From NCBI GenBank assembly GCA_017559385.1, contig JAFYSK010000048.1, forward strand, positions 1 through 53,478: a stretch of DNA of 53,478 nucleotides, written 5' to 3'. The stretch comes from Paludibacteraceae bacterium. GTDB lineage: Bacteria > Bacteroidota > Bacteroidia > Bacteroidales > Paludibacteraceae. The notes under the pieces are model-generated. The model did not search any database and was not told where the DNA came from. It worked only from the letters and a program-made list of their open reading frames with translations. How positions within the stretch are numbered: position 1 is the first letter of the stretch; every line of letters begins with the position of its first letter. This document shows positions 23,467 through 32,429 of this stretch, piece after piece. The translations under genes and the position numbers were made by a program.

Positions 23467-25001
23467 ATATATTTTGAGTTTGTAACTGTTCCTATTGATG
23501 GTTCCCAGGCGCTTTGTCGTGAGCGTTGTTGTAGTTTGTAAATAGCACCCTCATCCGCGTCTGGAGAGTCGTCGTGTCCGGACATTCCTTTTTCAAATGC
23601 CAAAGTCTGTTCTAACCCAGCAACCATATCAGGATCATTTTTTAGTGCTTCATTGTAGAACACAAAACCACGCTCCCATAATGGGCTAATCGCTACAATA
23701 CGCTGGAACTTATCCGGCTTCTTTCGCTTGTCTGGAAGTATGGGTAATTGATACCCTCTAATTTTCCCCTCAGCGCGAAATTCGTCCAGGATAATATCTT
23801 GCATAAAGTTTGCTTCCATAAAGAATGAAGCCACAGCATTTTTGCTATTGATCCACTCGTGCAAATCATATAGCCAGCGTACCATCTCGACTACAGTAGT
23901 CTGACGACAAAATGCTTTGATAAGATGTAATTCGCCACTTTTGGTTTTTCCCCACAACTTAGCAGCTTTGTAGTCATTTTTAGTAGTAGGCTTGAATGAA
24001 GGGTCAACATACAATACAATGTCTTCATACTCACGCAATGGAAGTGTGCGCTTGTATCGTATCCAATCATGTCGAAAGACTGCACCCTCAGTAATAGGAT
24101 TATTCATATACTCCTTTTGGAATGCACGATAACCCATAAAAGCAGCACGTTCCTCTATTCTCTCACGCGTCCAGTATTCTGGCCATGATGGATTACCGTT
24201 TTTGTCATAGATATTCACTTGACTTACATACACGCTCTGTTTCTTGGAAATAAGCTCTAAGACAGAACATTTAGAGATCAAGTTACCAACCATAATAAAA
24301 CGTCCTCCACTGGCACCGAAAGCGCCAAAAAGGGCGTCAGTAACCCAATCGGCCGTCTTGCGTACTCGTTCCTCGTTTTGGCTTAATTCGTCATCATCCA
24401 GGTCGTCAATGACAATGTAGTCTGGGCGGTAGTTCCTATGGCGTAAACCACGTGGCGACTGACCGCGGCCAAGCGCAAAAAAAGCGCAATCATCTGAGGT
24501 TATAAATGACCCCTCTTTCCAGGTACCAACATTAACCTGCCTACCAAAATCTCGAATATAGCGCTGATTGTATTGGAATTCTGCTTGTAGTGCACCAAGC
24601 AAAGTAATAGCAGCCTCTTCTGACTTACCAACCAAGACCATAAAATGAAATTCGGGTTTCTCTTGGCATTTCAACCACATAGGCATAGTGACATCTATGT
24701 TGGTTGATTTGGCGTGTCCACGTGGCCATTTGAGAACCGCTCTAATGTTTTTCTCGCGTTTGATTTTATTGGCCGTTTCAATATGGAATTTCGCAGATGG
24801 AGTGACTTCACCTGTAACTTGATCCGTACAATAATGTGGGAAATAGTATTGCACAAAGAAGGCATAATCAGTGCGTGCGCGCTTGATACGCTGCATCTTA
24901 TTAGCCTCTGTATCAACTGTAGGTACAGAGGTCATGTTTTGGATAGTAGCACATAGCTCTTTCCATTGTCGAATAGCTTCTTTTTGCGATACTGCTGCCA
25001 T
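23460..25001 (-). CDS. Terminase large subunit, Mu gp28-like
   Basis: A 513-residue packaging motor. ATPase motifs: Walker A-like 'KWPRGHAKST' (91-100) and Walker B 'YIVIDDLDDDE' (about 195-205). The C-terminal nuclease has acidic positions in 'LYVDPSFKPT', 'FFMEANFMQD' and 'GHDDSPDADEGA'. It packs phage DNA into proheads, in Mu by a headful mechanism into host-flanked ends. It follows the small terminase by 2 bp. Confidence 0.93.
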   Translation of the reverse strand: MAAVSQKEAIRQWKELCATIQNMTSVPTVDTEANKMQRIKRARTDYAFFVQYYFPHYCTDQVTGEVTPSAKFHIETANKIKREKNIRAVLKWPRGHAKSTNIDVTMPMWLKCQEKPEFHFMVLVGKSEEAAITLLGALQAEFQYNQRYIRDFGRQVNVGTWKEGSFITSDDCAFFALGRGQSPRGLRHRNYRPDYIVIDDLDDDELSQNEERVRKTADWVTDALFGAFGASGGRFIMVGNLISKCSVLELISKKQSVYVSQVNIYDKNGNPSWPEYWTRERIEERAAFMGYRAFQKEYMNNPITEGAVFRHDWIRYKRTLPLREYEDIVLYVDPSFKPTTKNDYKAAKLWGKTKSGELHLIKAFCRQTTVVEMVRWLYDLHEWINSKNAVASFFMEANFMQDIILDEFRAEGKIRGYQLPILPDKRKKPDKFQRIVAISPLWERGFVFYNEALKNDPDMVAGLEQTLAFEKGMSGHDDSPDADEGAIYKLQQRSRQSAWEPSIGTVTNSKYIW

Positions 25002-25003
25002 AA

Positions 25004-25468
25004 TTAGTCAACTGAGATTTCTATGGTTGTAGAAAGTTTCTCGCCAATGAATAGGTCTTGGTACTTATTCATGATTTTGACAAGTTCTGGGGTGAGATCC
25101 TTATCAATACGCATGCGTGTCACGAGCCATTTATTATAGGCAGAGAATACCTCAATAATGGTGATGACATTTGTTTGCTTGTCAAGCTTCTCGATAGCGG
25201 CTGATACCTTACAAATCTCATCAGGTGACCAATCGTTATTTTGGATCTTCTCGTCCAATCCTCTAAGAAGTTTAGTGACAAGTTCTTTGCGTGAAACAGT
25301 AGTGGCTGCTCTCATGGTGTCCCATGAACCCGCCTTGATCCATGCCGAAATGGTATTTCTTGATACGCCTACCTTATCGGCAATTTCCTGTTGTTTGAGC
25401 CCTTGCATAAAATACATTTTTGCGAGCTCCTGTAATTGGTTTGATTCCAGTGATTTTTTTCGTGTCAT
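25004..25468 (-). CDS. Small terminase subunit
   Basis: A 154-residue protein starting MTRKKSLESNQLQELAKMYF. The helix-turn-helix 'LKQQEIADKVGVSRNTISAW' (about 22-41) is typical of small terminases, which recognise the phage end and recruit the large subunit. The open frame runs upstream to 25558, through the operator palindromes, so the start at 25468 is preferred; it lies 27 bp after the leftward -7 box. Confidence 0.8.
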   Translation of the reverse strand: MTRKKSLESNQLQELAKMYFMQGLKQQEIADKVGVSRNTISAWIKAGSWDTMRAATTVSRKELVTKLLRGLDEKIQNNDWSPDEICKVSAAIEKLDKQTNVITIIEVFSAYNKWLVTRMRIDKDLTPELVKIMNKYQDLFIGEKLSTTIEISVD

Positions 25469-25494
25469 ATACATATAAGCATTAAAAAACGCTG

Positions 25495-25604
25495 CAAAAT
25501 TATGCAAAATATATGTATTAGAAAAGAAAGTGTCCAAGCGTTGGACGGAAGTGTCCAAGCGTTGGACTGTTTTTTTTATCTATGAAATATATGTAGTAAT
25601 TTTG
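25495..25604. promoter_or_regulatory. Divergent late promoters with twin palindromes
   Basis: Two -7 boxes with the same word TAATTTTG: leftward at 25495-25502 for terminase and rightward at 25597-25604 for the protease/capsid operon. Neither has a good -33 TTTG, which suits activator-dependent promoters. Between them lie two identical palindromes GTCCAA-GCG-TTGGAC at 25532-25546 and 25553-25567, 21 bp apart (two helical turns). They are probably bound by the phage late activator (the role of Mu C). The activator gene is not identified. Confidence 0.75.
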
Positions 25605-25630
25605 CGGCGAAATCAGCAAAACAAACAATT

Positions 25631-26575
25631 ATGAGCAAAGAAGTAGTAATTAGTAACAGCAGCTTAAATGCGTATGGGTTCCGCGTATTAACAGAGGGTA
25701 TAGATACCACGCAGTACCAACGCAATCCAATCCTATTGTGGATGCACAATCGTCCATATCGTGGCACGACTGATGAGGTGTTGCCGTTAGGTCGCATAGA
25801 AAATTTGCGAGTTGAGGGTGATTGTCTCATTGGAACTCCAGTCTTTGACGAACAGGATGAGTTCGCAATGCGAATCAAATCGAAGTGGGATCAAGGTATC
25901 TTAAAAATGGTAAGCGCGGGTTTAGAGATTCTGGAGTGGAGCGATGATCCAAGTGTCCTGGTCATAGGGCAACGCAGAGCTACAGTAACCAAGTGTAAAT
26001 TAGAAGAGGTAAGTATCGTGGATATTGGTGCCAATGACGATGCTATTACCTTATATAAAGAAGGACAAGTATTAACCCTCAGTGCAGGTCATGACGACGA
26101 AGCACTGAACTTTATGAACTTAAAAAAACAAGAAAAAGACATGAAACAAATTGCTTTGAAACTCGGTTTGCCAGCAGATGCAACCGAGCAAGAAATCTTG
26201 AGCAAGATTGCAGAATTGCAAAGCGCAGCTCAAGAAGGAGTAACATTGCGCAAAGAGCGTGATGAGATGGCGCTAACGGCTATCGAAAAAGAAGTTAACG
26301 AGGCTATTGCTTTGCGCAAACTGACCGCAGACAAAAAAGATCATTTTGTCACTATGGGCAAAACGATGGGTATTGATAGCCTGCGTGAGACATTGAAGTG
26401 TATGGCTCCTGCTGAACGCCCTTCTGAGGTGATTAAGCCAACGAGTGGAGCAAGTGAGTACGCCAAATTGAGTGATGTCCCTACTGACAAGTTGGAGACT
26501 TTGCGCAAGGATAATCCAGACATGTATGCAGCTCTGTACAAAGCCGAATATGGCGTCGAGTTGCCAAATGTGTAA
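25631..26575 (+). CDS. Prohead protease and scaffold, gpI/Z-like
   Basis: A 314-residue protein. The N-terminal half is a capsid maturation serine protease: 'NPILLWMHNRPYRG' with His39 or nearby, and 'GILKMVSAGLEILEW' with the Ser about residue 95. The second half is a helical scaffold ('LGLPADATEQEILSKIAELQSA' core 'TEQEILSKIAEL', then Glu/Lys-rich coiled coil). An internal ATG at about 26141 (MKQIALKLGLP) could give a free scaffold, as the Mu I/Z pair does. First gene of the rightward late operon. Confidence 0.85.
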   Translation: MSKEVVISNSSLNAYGFRVLTEGIDTTQYQRNPILLWMHNRPYRGTTDEVLPLGRIENLRVEGDCLIGTPVFDEQDEFAMRIKSKWDQGILKMVSAGLEILEWSDDPSVLVIGQRRATVTKCKLEEVSIVDIGANDDAITLYKEGQVLTLSAGHDDEALNFMNLKKQEKDMKQIALKLGLPADATEQEILSKIAELQSAAQEGVTLRKERDEMALTAIEKEVNEAIALRKLTADKKDHFVTMGKTMGIDSLRETLKCMAPAERPSEVIKPTSGASEYAKLSDVPTDKLETLRKDNPDMYAALYKAEYGVELPNV

Positions 26576-26617
26576 CCGTAAAACAACATTTAACAACCAA
26601 TTAAAAACTAATTAAAA

Positions 26618-27664
26618 ATGAAAAAGATTCTATTTTTCGCAATGGCGGTTGTAATCAACTGCTTTATGGGCGGAACGATTACCGCCGCAGTGGGCTTGAG
26701 CCCTGTTATCGGTGCTATTGGCGCAAACGCAATAGCAGCTGTTAGTCCATTGATCGCTCCAGCTGGTAGTGCTTTGCGTGCTGGTTTGTATTCTGAGATT
26801 TGGACAGGAGAGACAATTAAGGCTTTCCGTAATAGCCTTGAAAGTCTTGGGTGGTTGAATAAGATCCGCAGCTTTGATTCACAGGTCGCAAACAACAACA
26901 CAATTAACTTCGTTGACCTGGGCGGTGATCCAACTGTATTGGTAAATAATACTTCTTATCCTATTGGTGTTGAGACCTTGGCAGATGCAAATAAGGCTAT
27001 AACTTTGGACAAATATCAAACTAAGGCAACCAAGGTAACTGATGACGAAGCTCGTGGTCTTAGCTTTGATAAAATCGGCAGCGTGATTGAGCGCCACCGT
27101 GACGTAGTGGACGAAACAAAATATGCTCGTGCGCTGCATGCTTTAGCTCCTGATTCACATGCTGCAAAGCACCCAGTATTGACTACTACAGGTGAGGCAG
27201 ATGGTAATCGCTTGCGTTTGACAGTTGCAGATGTCATCAAGCTTAAAGCTTCCTACGATGCACAGAAGGTGCCAGTACAAGGTCGTGTCCTCGTATTGTG
27301 TCCAGAGCATGTCAATGACCTGTTGTTGCAAGACACTACATTTGCAACTCGTTACAACAATACCAAAGACGGTAAAATTGCCGATATGTACGGTTTTGAG
27401 ATTTACGAGTTTGTAGATGCACCTAAGTACGACAATTCAGGCAAGAAAAAAGCCATTGGTGCTACAGCTGCCGATACGGATCGTAATGCTTCTGTTTCGT
27501 TCTATGCTCCACGCATGATGAAGGCTACTGGTGAGACCAAAGCATATTTGGATGAGCCAGATACTCAAAACCAAGAATGGCGTTATAATGTACGCCACTA
27601 CTTCATCTGCTTGCCATTGAAGAATGAGGCTATTGGAGCACTCGTTAGCGGCGTGAAGGCCTAA
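26618..27664 (+). CDS. Major capsid protein, with signal-like N-terminus
   Basis: A 348-residue capsid protein: 'AGLYSEIWTGETIKAFRNS', 'NNTINFVDLGGDPTVLVNN', 'YQTKATKVTDDEARGLSFDK' (core 'TKVTDDEARGL') and 'QEWRYNVRHYF' fit the Mu-type or HK97-fold capsids of Bacteroides phages. The first 48 residues are very odd for a capsid: 'MKKILFFAMAVVINCFMGG' looks like a signal peptide and is followed by an Ala/Gly/Pro-rich hydrophobic stretch. It follows the scaffold by 42 bp, and the protease would be expected to remove such an N-terminal segment. Confidence 0.82.
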   Translation: MKKILFFAMAVVINCFMGGTITAAVGLSPVIGAIGANAIAAVSPLIAPAGSALRAGLYSEIWTGETIKAFRNSLESLGWLNKIRSFDSQVANNNTINFVDLGGDPTVLVNNTSYPIGVETLADANKAITLDKYQTKATKVTDDEARGLSFDKIGSVIERHRDVVDETKYARALHALAPDSHAAKHPVLTTTGEADGNRLRLTVADVIKLKASYDAQKVPVQGRVLVLCPEHVNDLLLQDTTFATRYNNTKDGKIADMYGFEIYEFVDAPKYDNSGKKKAIGATAADTDRNASVSFYAPRMMKATGETKAYLDEPDTQNQEWRYNVRHYFICLPLKNEAIGALVSGVKA

Positions 27665-27672
27665 TCTTATGC

Positions 27673-27706
27673 CCGGGTGTCCGGTGCGTCCGGACATACC
27701 GGTTTT
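27673..27706 (+). terminator. Hairpin between capsid and sheath genes
   Basis: GTCCGG-TGCGT-CCGGAC (27679-27695) inside a larger CCGG...CCGG frame, followed by TTTT. It probably lowers transcription into the tail genes or marks an RNA end, which would keep capsid mRNA most abundant. Confidence 0.65.
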
Positions 27707-27743
27707 AATTACTCGAACAAATTAACAACTAATTATTTGAAAT

Positions 27744-28871
27744 ATGGCATTACCAAATGTAAATATTGAGTTTGAGAACGGCGCATTAGGTGGCGTGGCT
27801 CAAAGCGCAGATGGTGTAGTAGGTATGCTGATTGGCTTGGCTGATGTCACCTCATTAGCAGAGGGCAAAGCGGTTTGCGTATATTCGACGGATTGCCTGG
27901 CGAAGTATGGCATCACAGAGGGCACACCCGCACACAAAGCCATTTCGGAGTTCTATACCGAAGCTGGCGAAGGTGCTGAGCTATGGCTCATGGCAGTAGA
28001 TGCCACAGATGCAGCTGCTTTATTGGCTGAGGGTAAAAAGCTGTTGAAAGCGGCAAACGGTCGTATTCGTACATTGGGCGTAGTACCAAGCGAAGGTGTA
28101 GCAGCGGACAAAATTACAGAAGTAACATTGGCAGCGCAAGTCTTAGGCGAATGGGCGGCAGAAACAATCTTTGCCCCTGTCATCGTCTTATTGCCAGTTG
28201 TGTATTCCGACACTCTGCCAGTTGTAGTTACCATGACCAATAATCGTGTTGGCCTTGTAGTGGGTGACACCGTTGAGAATAGCAACACAGCAATGATCGG
28301 TGTGGTATTAGGTCGCGTAGCCGAAGTGGATGTGCAAGTGCATATCGGTCGCGTGAAAGACGGCGCATTGAAGGTGGCAGCTGCTTATATCGGTGCAGAG
28401 GACGCATGCGTGAGTGACGCAGTGGAAACCCTCTACAACAACGGATATATTGTACCACGCTGTTTCGTCGGTAAGAGTGGCTATTTCTTTGCCGATGACT
28501 GCTTGGCAACTGCGGATAATGACGATTATCGTTCATTAGCTCGTCGCCGTGTGATTGACAAGGCATATCGCGTAGCATACACAGCTTTGCTGGAGTATGT
28601 GAACGATAACCTGGATGTAACCAACGAGGGTACATTAACGGCTATGTCAGCTAAGGCTATTGAGCAAGAAGTAGAAAGTAAGATCTACAACTCTATGACG
28701 GCTGAGGGCAACCTAAGTACGGATGGAGATGGTGACACAGGTGTAAAAGTATCGGTTGATACCACCAACGATGTTGTGGCAACCAATACCATCAATGTGC
28801 GTATTCAGGTGAAGCCTTATGGCTATGCGAAGTTCATTGAAGTTAAACTTGGATTCTTGAAGGAGGATTAA
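27744..28871 (+). CDS. Tail sheath protein, gpL-like
   Basis: A 375-residue contractile sheath. Seen: 'ALGGVAQSADGVVGMLIGLA' at the start, 'YGITEGTPAHKAISEFYTEAGEGAELWLM' (core 'FYTEAGEGAELWLM'), 'IGRVKDGALKVAAAYIG' and a C-terminal 'INVRIQVKPYGYAKFIEVKLGF' strand. It surrounds the tube and contracts on injection. Ends 2 bp before the tube gene. Confidence 0.85.
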   Translation: MALPNVNIEFENGALGGVAQSADGVVGMLIGLADVTSLAEGKAVCVYSTDCLAKYGITEGTPAHKAISEFYTEAGEGAELWLMAVDATDAAALLAEGKKLLKAANGRIRTLGVVPSEGVAADKITEVTLAAQVLGEWAAETIFAPVIVLLPVVYSDTLPVVVTMTNNRVGLVVGDTVENSNTAMIGVVLGRVAEVDVQVHIGRVKDGALKVAAAYIGAEDACVSDAVETLYNNGYIVPRCFVGKSGYFFADDCLATADNDDYRSLARRRVIDKAYRVAYTALLEYVNDNLDVTNEGTLTAMSAKAIEQEVESKIYNSMTAEGNLSTDGDGDTGVKVSVDTTNDVVATNTINVRIQVKPYGYAKFIEVKLGFLKED

Positions 28872-28873
28872 TT

Positions 28874-29308
28874 ATGCCAACAATTATTAACGGAAGACAA
28901 TACGAGTGGGCAGACATCAGTATCATATTAGGTGGTCGCACGGTGATTGGCGCTCGTGGTATCTCTTACAAAGAGAGCCAAGATAAGGAGTTGCTCTATG
29001 GCAAGGGTAACAAACCATTGAGTATTCAGAAGGGAAATATCAAATACGAGGGCAGTTTGACTTTGCTGCAAAGTGAGTTGGAAACCCTCAAAGAATTGGC
29101 TCGTTCCGTGCGCGGTCGTGCAAGTATCTTGGATTTGAACCTCAATGCTACGGTTTGCTATGGCAACCCTGCACTGGGTGATCTAATGCTTACGGATATG
29201 CTCTACAATATCCAGTTCACAGAATCAGAAAAAAACATGAAACAAGGTGACAAGAACATGGAGATTACTTTGCCATTTATCTGCACCGATATTAAGTACG
29301 CAGTCTAA
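28874..29308 (+). CDS. Tail tube protein, gpM-like
   Basis: A 144-residue protein: 'INGRQYEWADISIILGGR', 'GARGISYKESQDKELLYGKGNKPLSIQKG' (core 'YGKGNKPLSIQKG') and 'YEGSLTLLQSELETL' are the standard pattern of Bacteroides Mu-type tube proteins. It forms the inner tube and is always next to the sheath gene, as here. Confidence 0.85.
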   Translation: MPTIINGRQYEWADISIILGGRTVIGARGISYKESQDKELLYGKGNKPLSIQKGNIKYEGSLTLLQSELETLKELARSVRGRASILDLNLNATVCYGNPALGDLMLTDMLYNIQFTESEKNMKQGDKNMEITLPFICTDIKYAV

Positions 29309-29319
29309 TCTGATGTGTC

Positions 29320-29786
29320 ATGGAAGAAATTACAAAAGAACAAATCGCGCAATTAAAAGCGAAACACGGTGACATCTTTAAGATTACCGTTGAAAGTGGT
29401 GAGAGCTGCATTCTGCGCAAGCCAAACCGTAAGGAACTGAGCTATGCCAGCACCGCAGGACAAAATGATCCGCTGAAGTTCAGCGAGCTAATTCTTAACC
29501 AATGCTGGTTGGTAGGTGACGAACAAATCAAGACAGATGATGAACTGTTCTTGGCTGTGAGTCAATACCTGGGCGAACTGGTCAAGGTCAAGACAGCTGA
29601 GCTGGAAAAGTTGTAGAGGCTGCCGAGGTTCAGGAGTGGGAGTATGTGCGTAAGGTGAATGCGCAGCTGCGCTACTACATGCACATCTCCGACCCCGACA
29701 GCCTAACCGACGAGCAATGGGCAAACGCATTCCGTGACCTGGAATGGGTGAGGAATATGGAAAAGAAAACCAATGAGGGTAGTTAG
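29320..29786 (+). CDS. Tail assembly chaperones, made with a -1 frameshift
   Basis: Frame 0 (29320-29616) codes for a 98-residue chaperone (Mu gp41 position; 'GESCILRKPNRKELSYA'). Just before its stop is G-GAA-AAG (29604-29610); a one-base slip back continues as GTT-GTA-GAG-GCT and stays open for 59 codons to the TAG at 29786 ('NAQLRYYMHISDPDSLTDEQ', 'WANAFRDLEWVRNMEKK'). The extension has no good start of its own. The chaperone/fused-chaperone pair before the tape measure gene is a hallmark of tailed phages. The slip sequence is not a classical X-XXY-YYZ heptamer, so the exact shift point is an inference. Confidence 0.75.
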
Positions 29787-29941
29787 AATATCCCAGTAAT
29801 AGGATTGCTACTACCAGGTCCTAATTTATCTTTATCTTTGCCTGAAAAATGGCGATACATAGCATAGAGAAGTAGAACAAGATAGTAGATGGCTCCTATC
29901 ACTGCCATAAAGAATAATATGACTGATATTGCGAGGATCAT
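29783..29941 (-). CDS. Antisense small membrane protein (moron-type)
   Basis: A 52-residue protein, MILAISVILFFMAVIGAIYY..., with one or two hydrophobic helices (about 1-28) and a charged tail 'HFSGKDKDKLGPGSSNPITG'. It is minus-strand between the chaperone and tape measure genes and overlaps the chaperone stop by 4 bp. An upstream ATG at 30037 would lie inside the tape measure gene, so the ATG at 29941 is preferred. Its own perfect promoter indicates lysogenic expression. Small phage inner-membrane proteins of this kind often block DNA entry by other phages; that role is an inference. Confidence 0.72.
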   Translation of the reverse strand: MILAISVILFFMAVIGAIYYLVLLLYAMYRHFSGKDKDKLGPGSSNPITGIF

Positions 29942-29965
29942 AGTACTACATCTGTAATTCTGCTG

Positions 29966-29996
29966 CAAAGATAGTAAAAAAAACTGAAACTGCAAA
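29966..29996 (-). promoter_or_regulatory. Promoter of antisense gene 29783
   Basis: On the minus strand TTTG (29993-29996), exactly 19 bp, then TATCTTTG (29966-29973): a perfect consensus, 25 bp upstream of the ATG at 29941 and opposite to the late operon. Confidence 0.85.
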
Positions 29997-30011
29997 ATTT
30001 TTTCTAAAAAA

Positions 30012-31829
30012 ATGGCAAATGAGTCTGTAAAATTCACAATTGAACTTGGAGGAAATGCCTATTCGGGTGTCGCCCAATTGGATAGTGCGGTCCAACAAGT
30101 AGTCAAAAGTGTGAATAAAGCAAATGGATTATTCAAACAACTGGGCAACACTGCTTTTATGTTTGAGTCCGTTGTAGGTGCTGTTGAGAAGATTAGTTCT
30201 GGTTTAGATTCTTTAGTTGGCAGTAGTCTGGAGTTCGAGCAATCGCAGGCAAATATGCGCACGCTGATGAACGGCAATGCAGAGGCTGCTGACGCATTGC
30301 TCAGCAAGATTCGCTCTTACGGCAAATCCACGGTCTATGACACCAGTGGACTTGTCAATGCGCAAAAGACGATGATGGCTTTTGGATTGGAGGCAGACAC
30401 TGCGTTTAAGAGCCTGCAACACATAGGCGACATCGCCCTGGGCGATAGCCAGAAGATGCAATCTCTTGCCCTGGCATTCGCACAAGCACAGAGTACTGGA
30501 AAACTCATGGGGCAAGACCTTATGCAGATGATCAATGCGGGTTTTAACCCATTAGAGGTCATCAGCCAACGCACAGGCAAGTCCATTGCCACACTCAAGG
30601 ACGAGATGAGCAAAGGTGCTATCTCCGCACAAATGGTCGCACAGGCATTCCAATGGGCGACAGAGGAAGGCGGTCGGTTCTACCAAGGCGCAGAAACAGC
30701 CGCGCAGACAGTCAGCGGTAGGATTGCTAAAATGCGCGACACAGTGGACGAATGGAAACTATCGCTTTTCGAAGCCACCGGAGGACTGACCGCGTATGTC
30801 GCAGAAGTTGGAAAGATGATAGCTCAATTTGCGCCACTTGGTCCGTTGGTTGGCAAAACCTTTGATTGGATGCGCATTGCTGGCGTCAAAGCGTTTACAG
30901 AACTTAAGATAGGTGGCCACACCTTACAAGTTCGCCTGCGTGCCATCAGCATAGCAGCCGTGCAATCAGGCGGTATGCTTAAACTTATGGGGCACATGGG
31001 TCAAGCAGCTTGCCGACAAATCAGTGTAGCCATTATGAATATCCCTATTATTGGTTGGATTGCTGCCATAATTGCAGTGGTAATTGCTGTGATTGCTGCT
31101 ATTGTGAAGGGCATAAAAACCTTATGGGAAAAATGCTACGAATTTCGAGTGGTTATATTCACAATATGGGAAGCTATCAAAGCTATATTCACTTGGATAG
31201 TAGATGGCTTGAAATCTCTTTGGGCTGGATTCCAAGAAAATATCATTGACCCTATTTGGGGCTTTATTACCAGTATCGCAGGTTGGATAAATGAGCATAT
31301 TTTACAACCTGTTTGGAATGCTATTCTTAATGTTGTAAATTGGATCAACAAACATTTGGTAGAGCCTATTAAAAATGCCTTTGCATCAATTGGAGCATGG
31401 TTTAGTGATATTTTTGGAAGTATCTTTGACTGGTTTGAGAAACAGTTCGTTAACATATATAATAAAATTGCTAAGGTCATTCCAGGCATGAAACAAATTG
31501 CCTATGAGGGTCGTAAACGAGCTGATGAGTCATGGGCAAAAGACCACCCAACCACAACCAATACCACCGACAACCTCATCAACACCGTCAATGCTCCTCT
31601 GCAAACTATGCAAAGTAGCGGAGGTGCAGCTGCTAACGGAACTACAGGTAATGCAACAACCGCTGTAGCTACAGGCGGCACACGTAACACTGAAATACAT
31701 ATCAACATCGGTGATATGATTAAGCAGGTAACCTTTAATGGTACTACTCGTGAAAACCAACAAGAGATTGAGCGTACATTTGCCGAGTGCCTCAATCGTG
31801 TATTAGGAATGGCTCAAGTAAGTATATAG
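30012..31829 (+). CDS. Tape measure protein
   Basis: A 605-residue tail-length ruler. The N-terminal third has the tape-measure domain: 'SSLEFEQSQANMRTLMNG', 'KIRSYGKSTVYDTSGLVNAQKTMMAFG' (core 'YDTSGLVNAQKTMMAFG'), 'GQDLMQMINAGFNPLEVIS' and 'VSGRIAKMRDTVDEWK'. Hydrophobic membrane-like helices in the middle ('IIGWIAAIIAVVIAVIAAIV') may form the DNA channel. The C-terminal part has Trp-rich repeats and an Asn/Thr/Ala-rich linker. It is short for the gene class, suggesting a short tail. Plus-strand start overlaps the promoter region of the antisense gene 29783. Confidence 0.87.
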   Translation: MANESVKFTIELGGNAYSGVAQLDSAVQQVVKSVNKANGLFKQLGNTAFMFESVVGAVEKISSGLDSLVGSSLEFEQSQANMRTLMNGNAEAADALLSKIRSYGKSTVYDTSGLVNAQKTMMAFGLEADTAFKSLQHIGDIALGDSQKMQSLALAFAQAQSTGKLMGQDLMQMINAGFNPLEVISQRTGKSIATLKDEMSKGAISAQMVAQAFQWATEEGGRFYQGAETAAQTVSGRIAKMRDTVDEWKLSLFEATGGLTAYVAEVGKMIAQFAPLGPLVGKTFDWMRIAGVKAFTELKIGGHTLQVRLRAISIAAVQSGGMLKLMGHMGQAACRQISVAIMNIPIIGWIAAIIAVVIAVIAAIVKGIKTLWEKCYEFRVVIFTIWEAIKAIFTWIVDGLKSLWAGFQENIIDPIWGFITSIAGWINEHILQPVWNAILNVVNWINKHLVEPIKNAFASIGAWFSDIFGSIFDWFEKQFVNIYNKIAKVIPGMKQIAYEGRKRADESWAKDHPTTTNTTDNLINTVNAPLQTMQSSGGAAANGTTGNATTAVATGGTRNTEIHINIGDMIKQVTFNGTTRENQQEIERTFAECLNRVLGMAQVSI

Positions 31830-31830
31830 T

Positions 31831-32418
31831 ATGTTTTTTAACTTTGCACAACCCTTTGTATTTCCACCGTATTGGTTAAACAAACCAGTACGCACGATTG
31901 ATAAAGATACACCATTGCCTTCTGCGGCATCTGTACGTACAATTGATAAAGTGCATGACACGGATCTTTATACTTCGGAGTTATTGGGCAACCTCTATCA
32001 ATGTCCATTGGCTATCAAGTGGGAAGACGAGGCAAATTGGTGGCAACTGCCATTTGATCCTATTATCAGCGTTAGTGGTAGCAATAGCATAGTCAGAACC
32101 GATGTGCTGCGTATGGATAATAGTCGCGAAGAACGCCGTGGCACAGTTAAAGAAGTATGGAGCCAACAAGACTACCAAGTCCAGATTGCAGGCATGTTCA
32201 TCGGAAGTAATGGTGATTTCCCTGAAAATGATATGCGCAAACTTCGCGCCTATTGCGAAGAGCGCAAAGTAATAGAAGTTATGTGCTCCTTATTGGATGT
32301 GTTTGGTATCAATCGCCTTGCTATTGAGAGTTTCGATTTCGCCCACACGCCAGGATATGAAAACCAACAATTTGCCATTAAGGCATACAGCGATGAGGAT
32401 TTCTCTTTGCTGATTTAA
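31831..32418 (+). CDS. DUF6046-like tail/baseplate protein
   Basis: A 195-residue protein starting one base after the tape measure stop. 'SNSIVRTDVLRMDNSREERRGTVKEVWSQQDYQVQIAGMFIG' (core 'RGTVKEVWSQQDYQVQI') and 'REYCEER'-type helices resemble a family of Bacteroides phage tail proteins that I know as DUF6046. Position between tape measure and baseplate J suggests that it links tail tube and baseplate (position of Mu gp43). Role inferred. Confidence 0.5.
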   Translation: MFFNFAQPFVFPPYWLNKPVRTIDKDTPLPSAASVRTIDKVHDTDLYTSELLGNLYQCPLAIKWEDEANWWQLPFDPIISVSGSNSIVRTDVLRMDNSREERRGTVKEVWSQQDYQVQIAGMFIGSNGDFPENDMRKLRAYCEERKVIEVMCSLLDVFGINRLAIESFDFAHTPGYENQQFAIKAYSDEDFSLLI

Positions 32419-32429
32419 TAAAATATATT

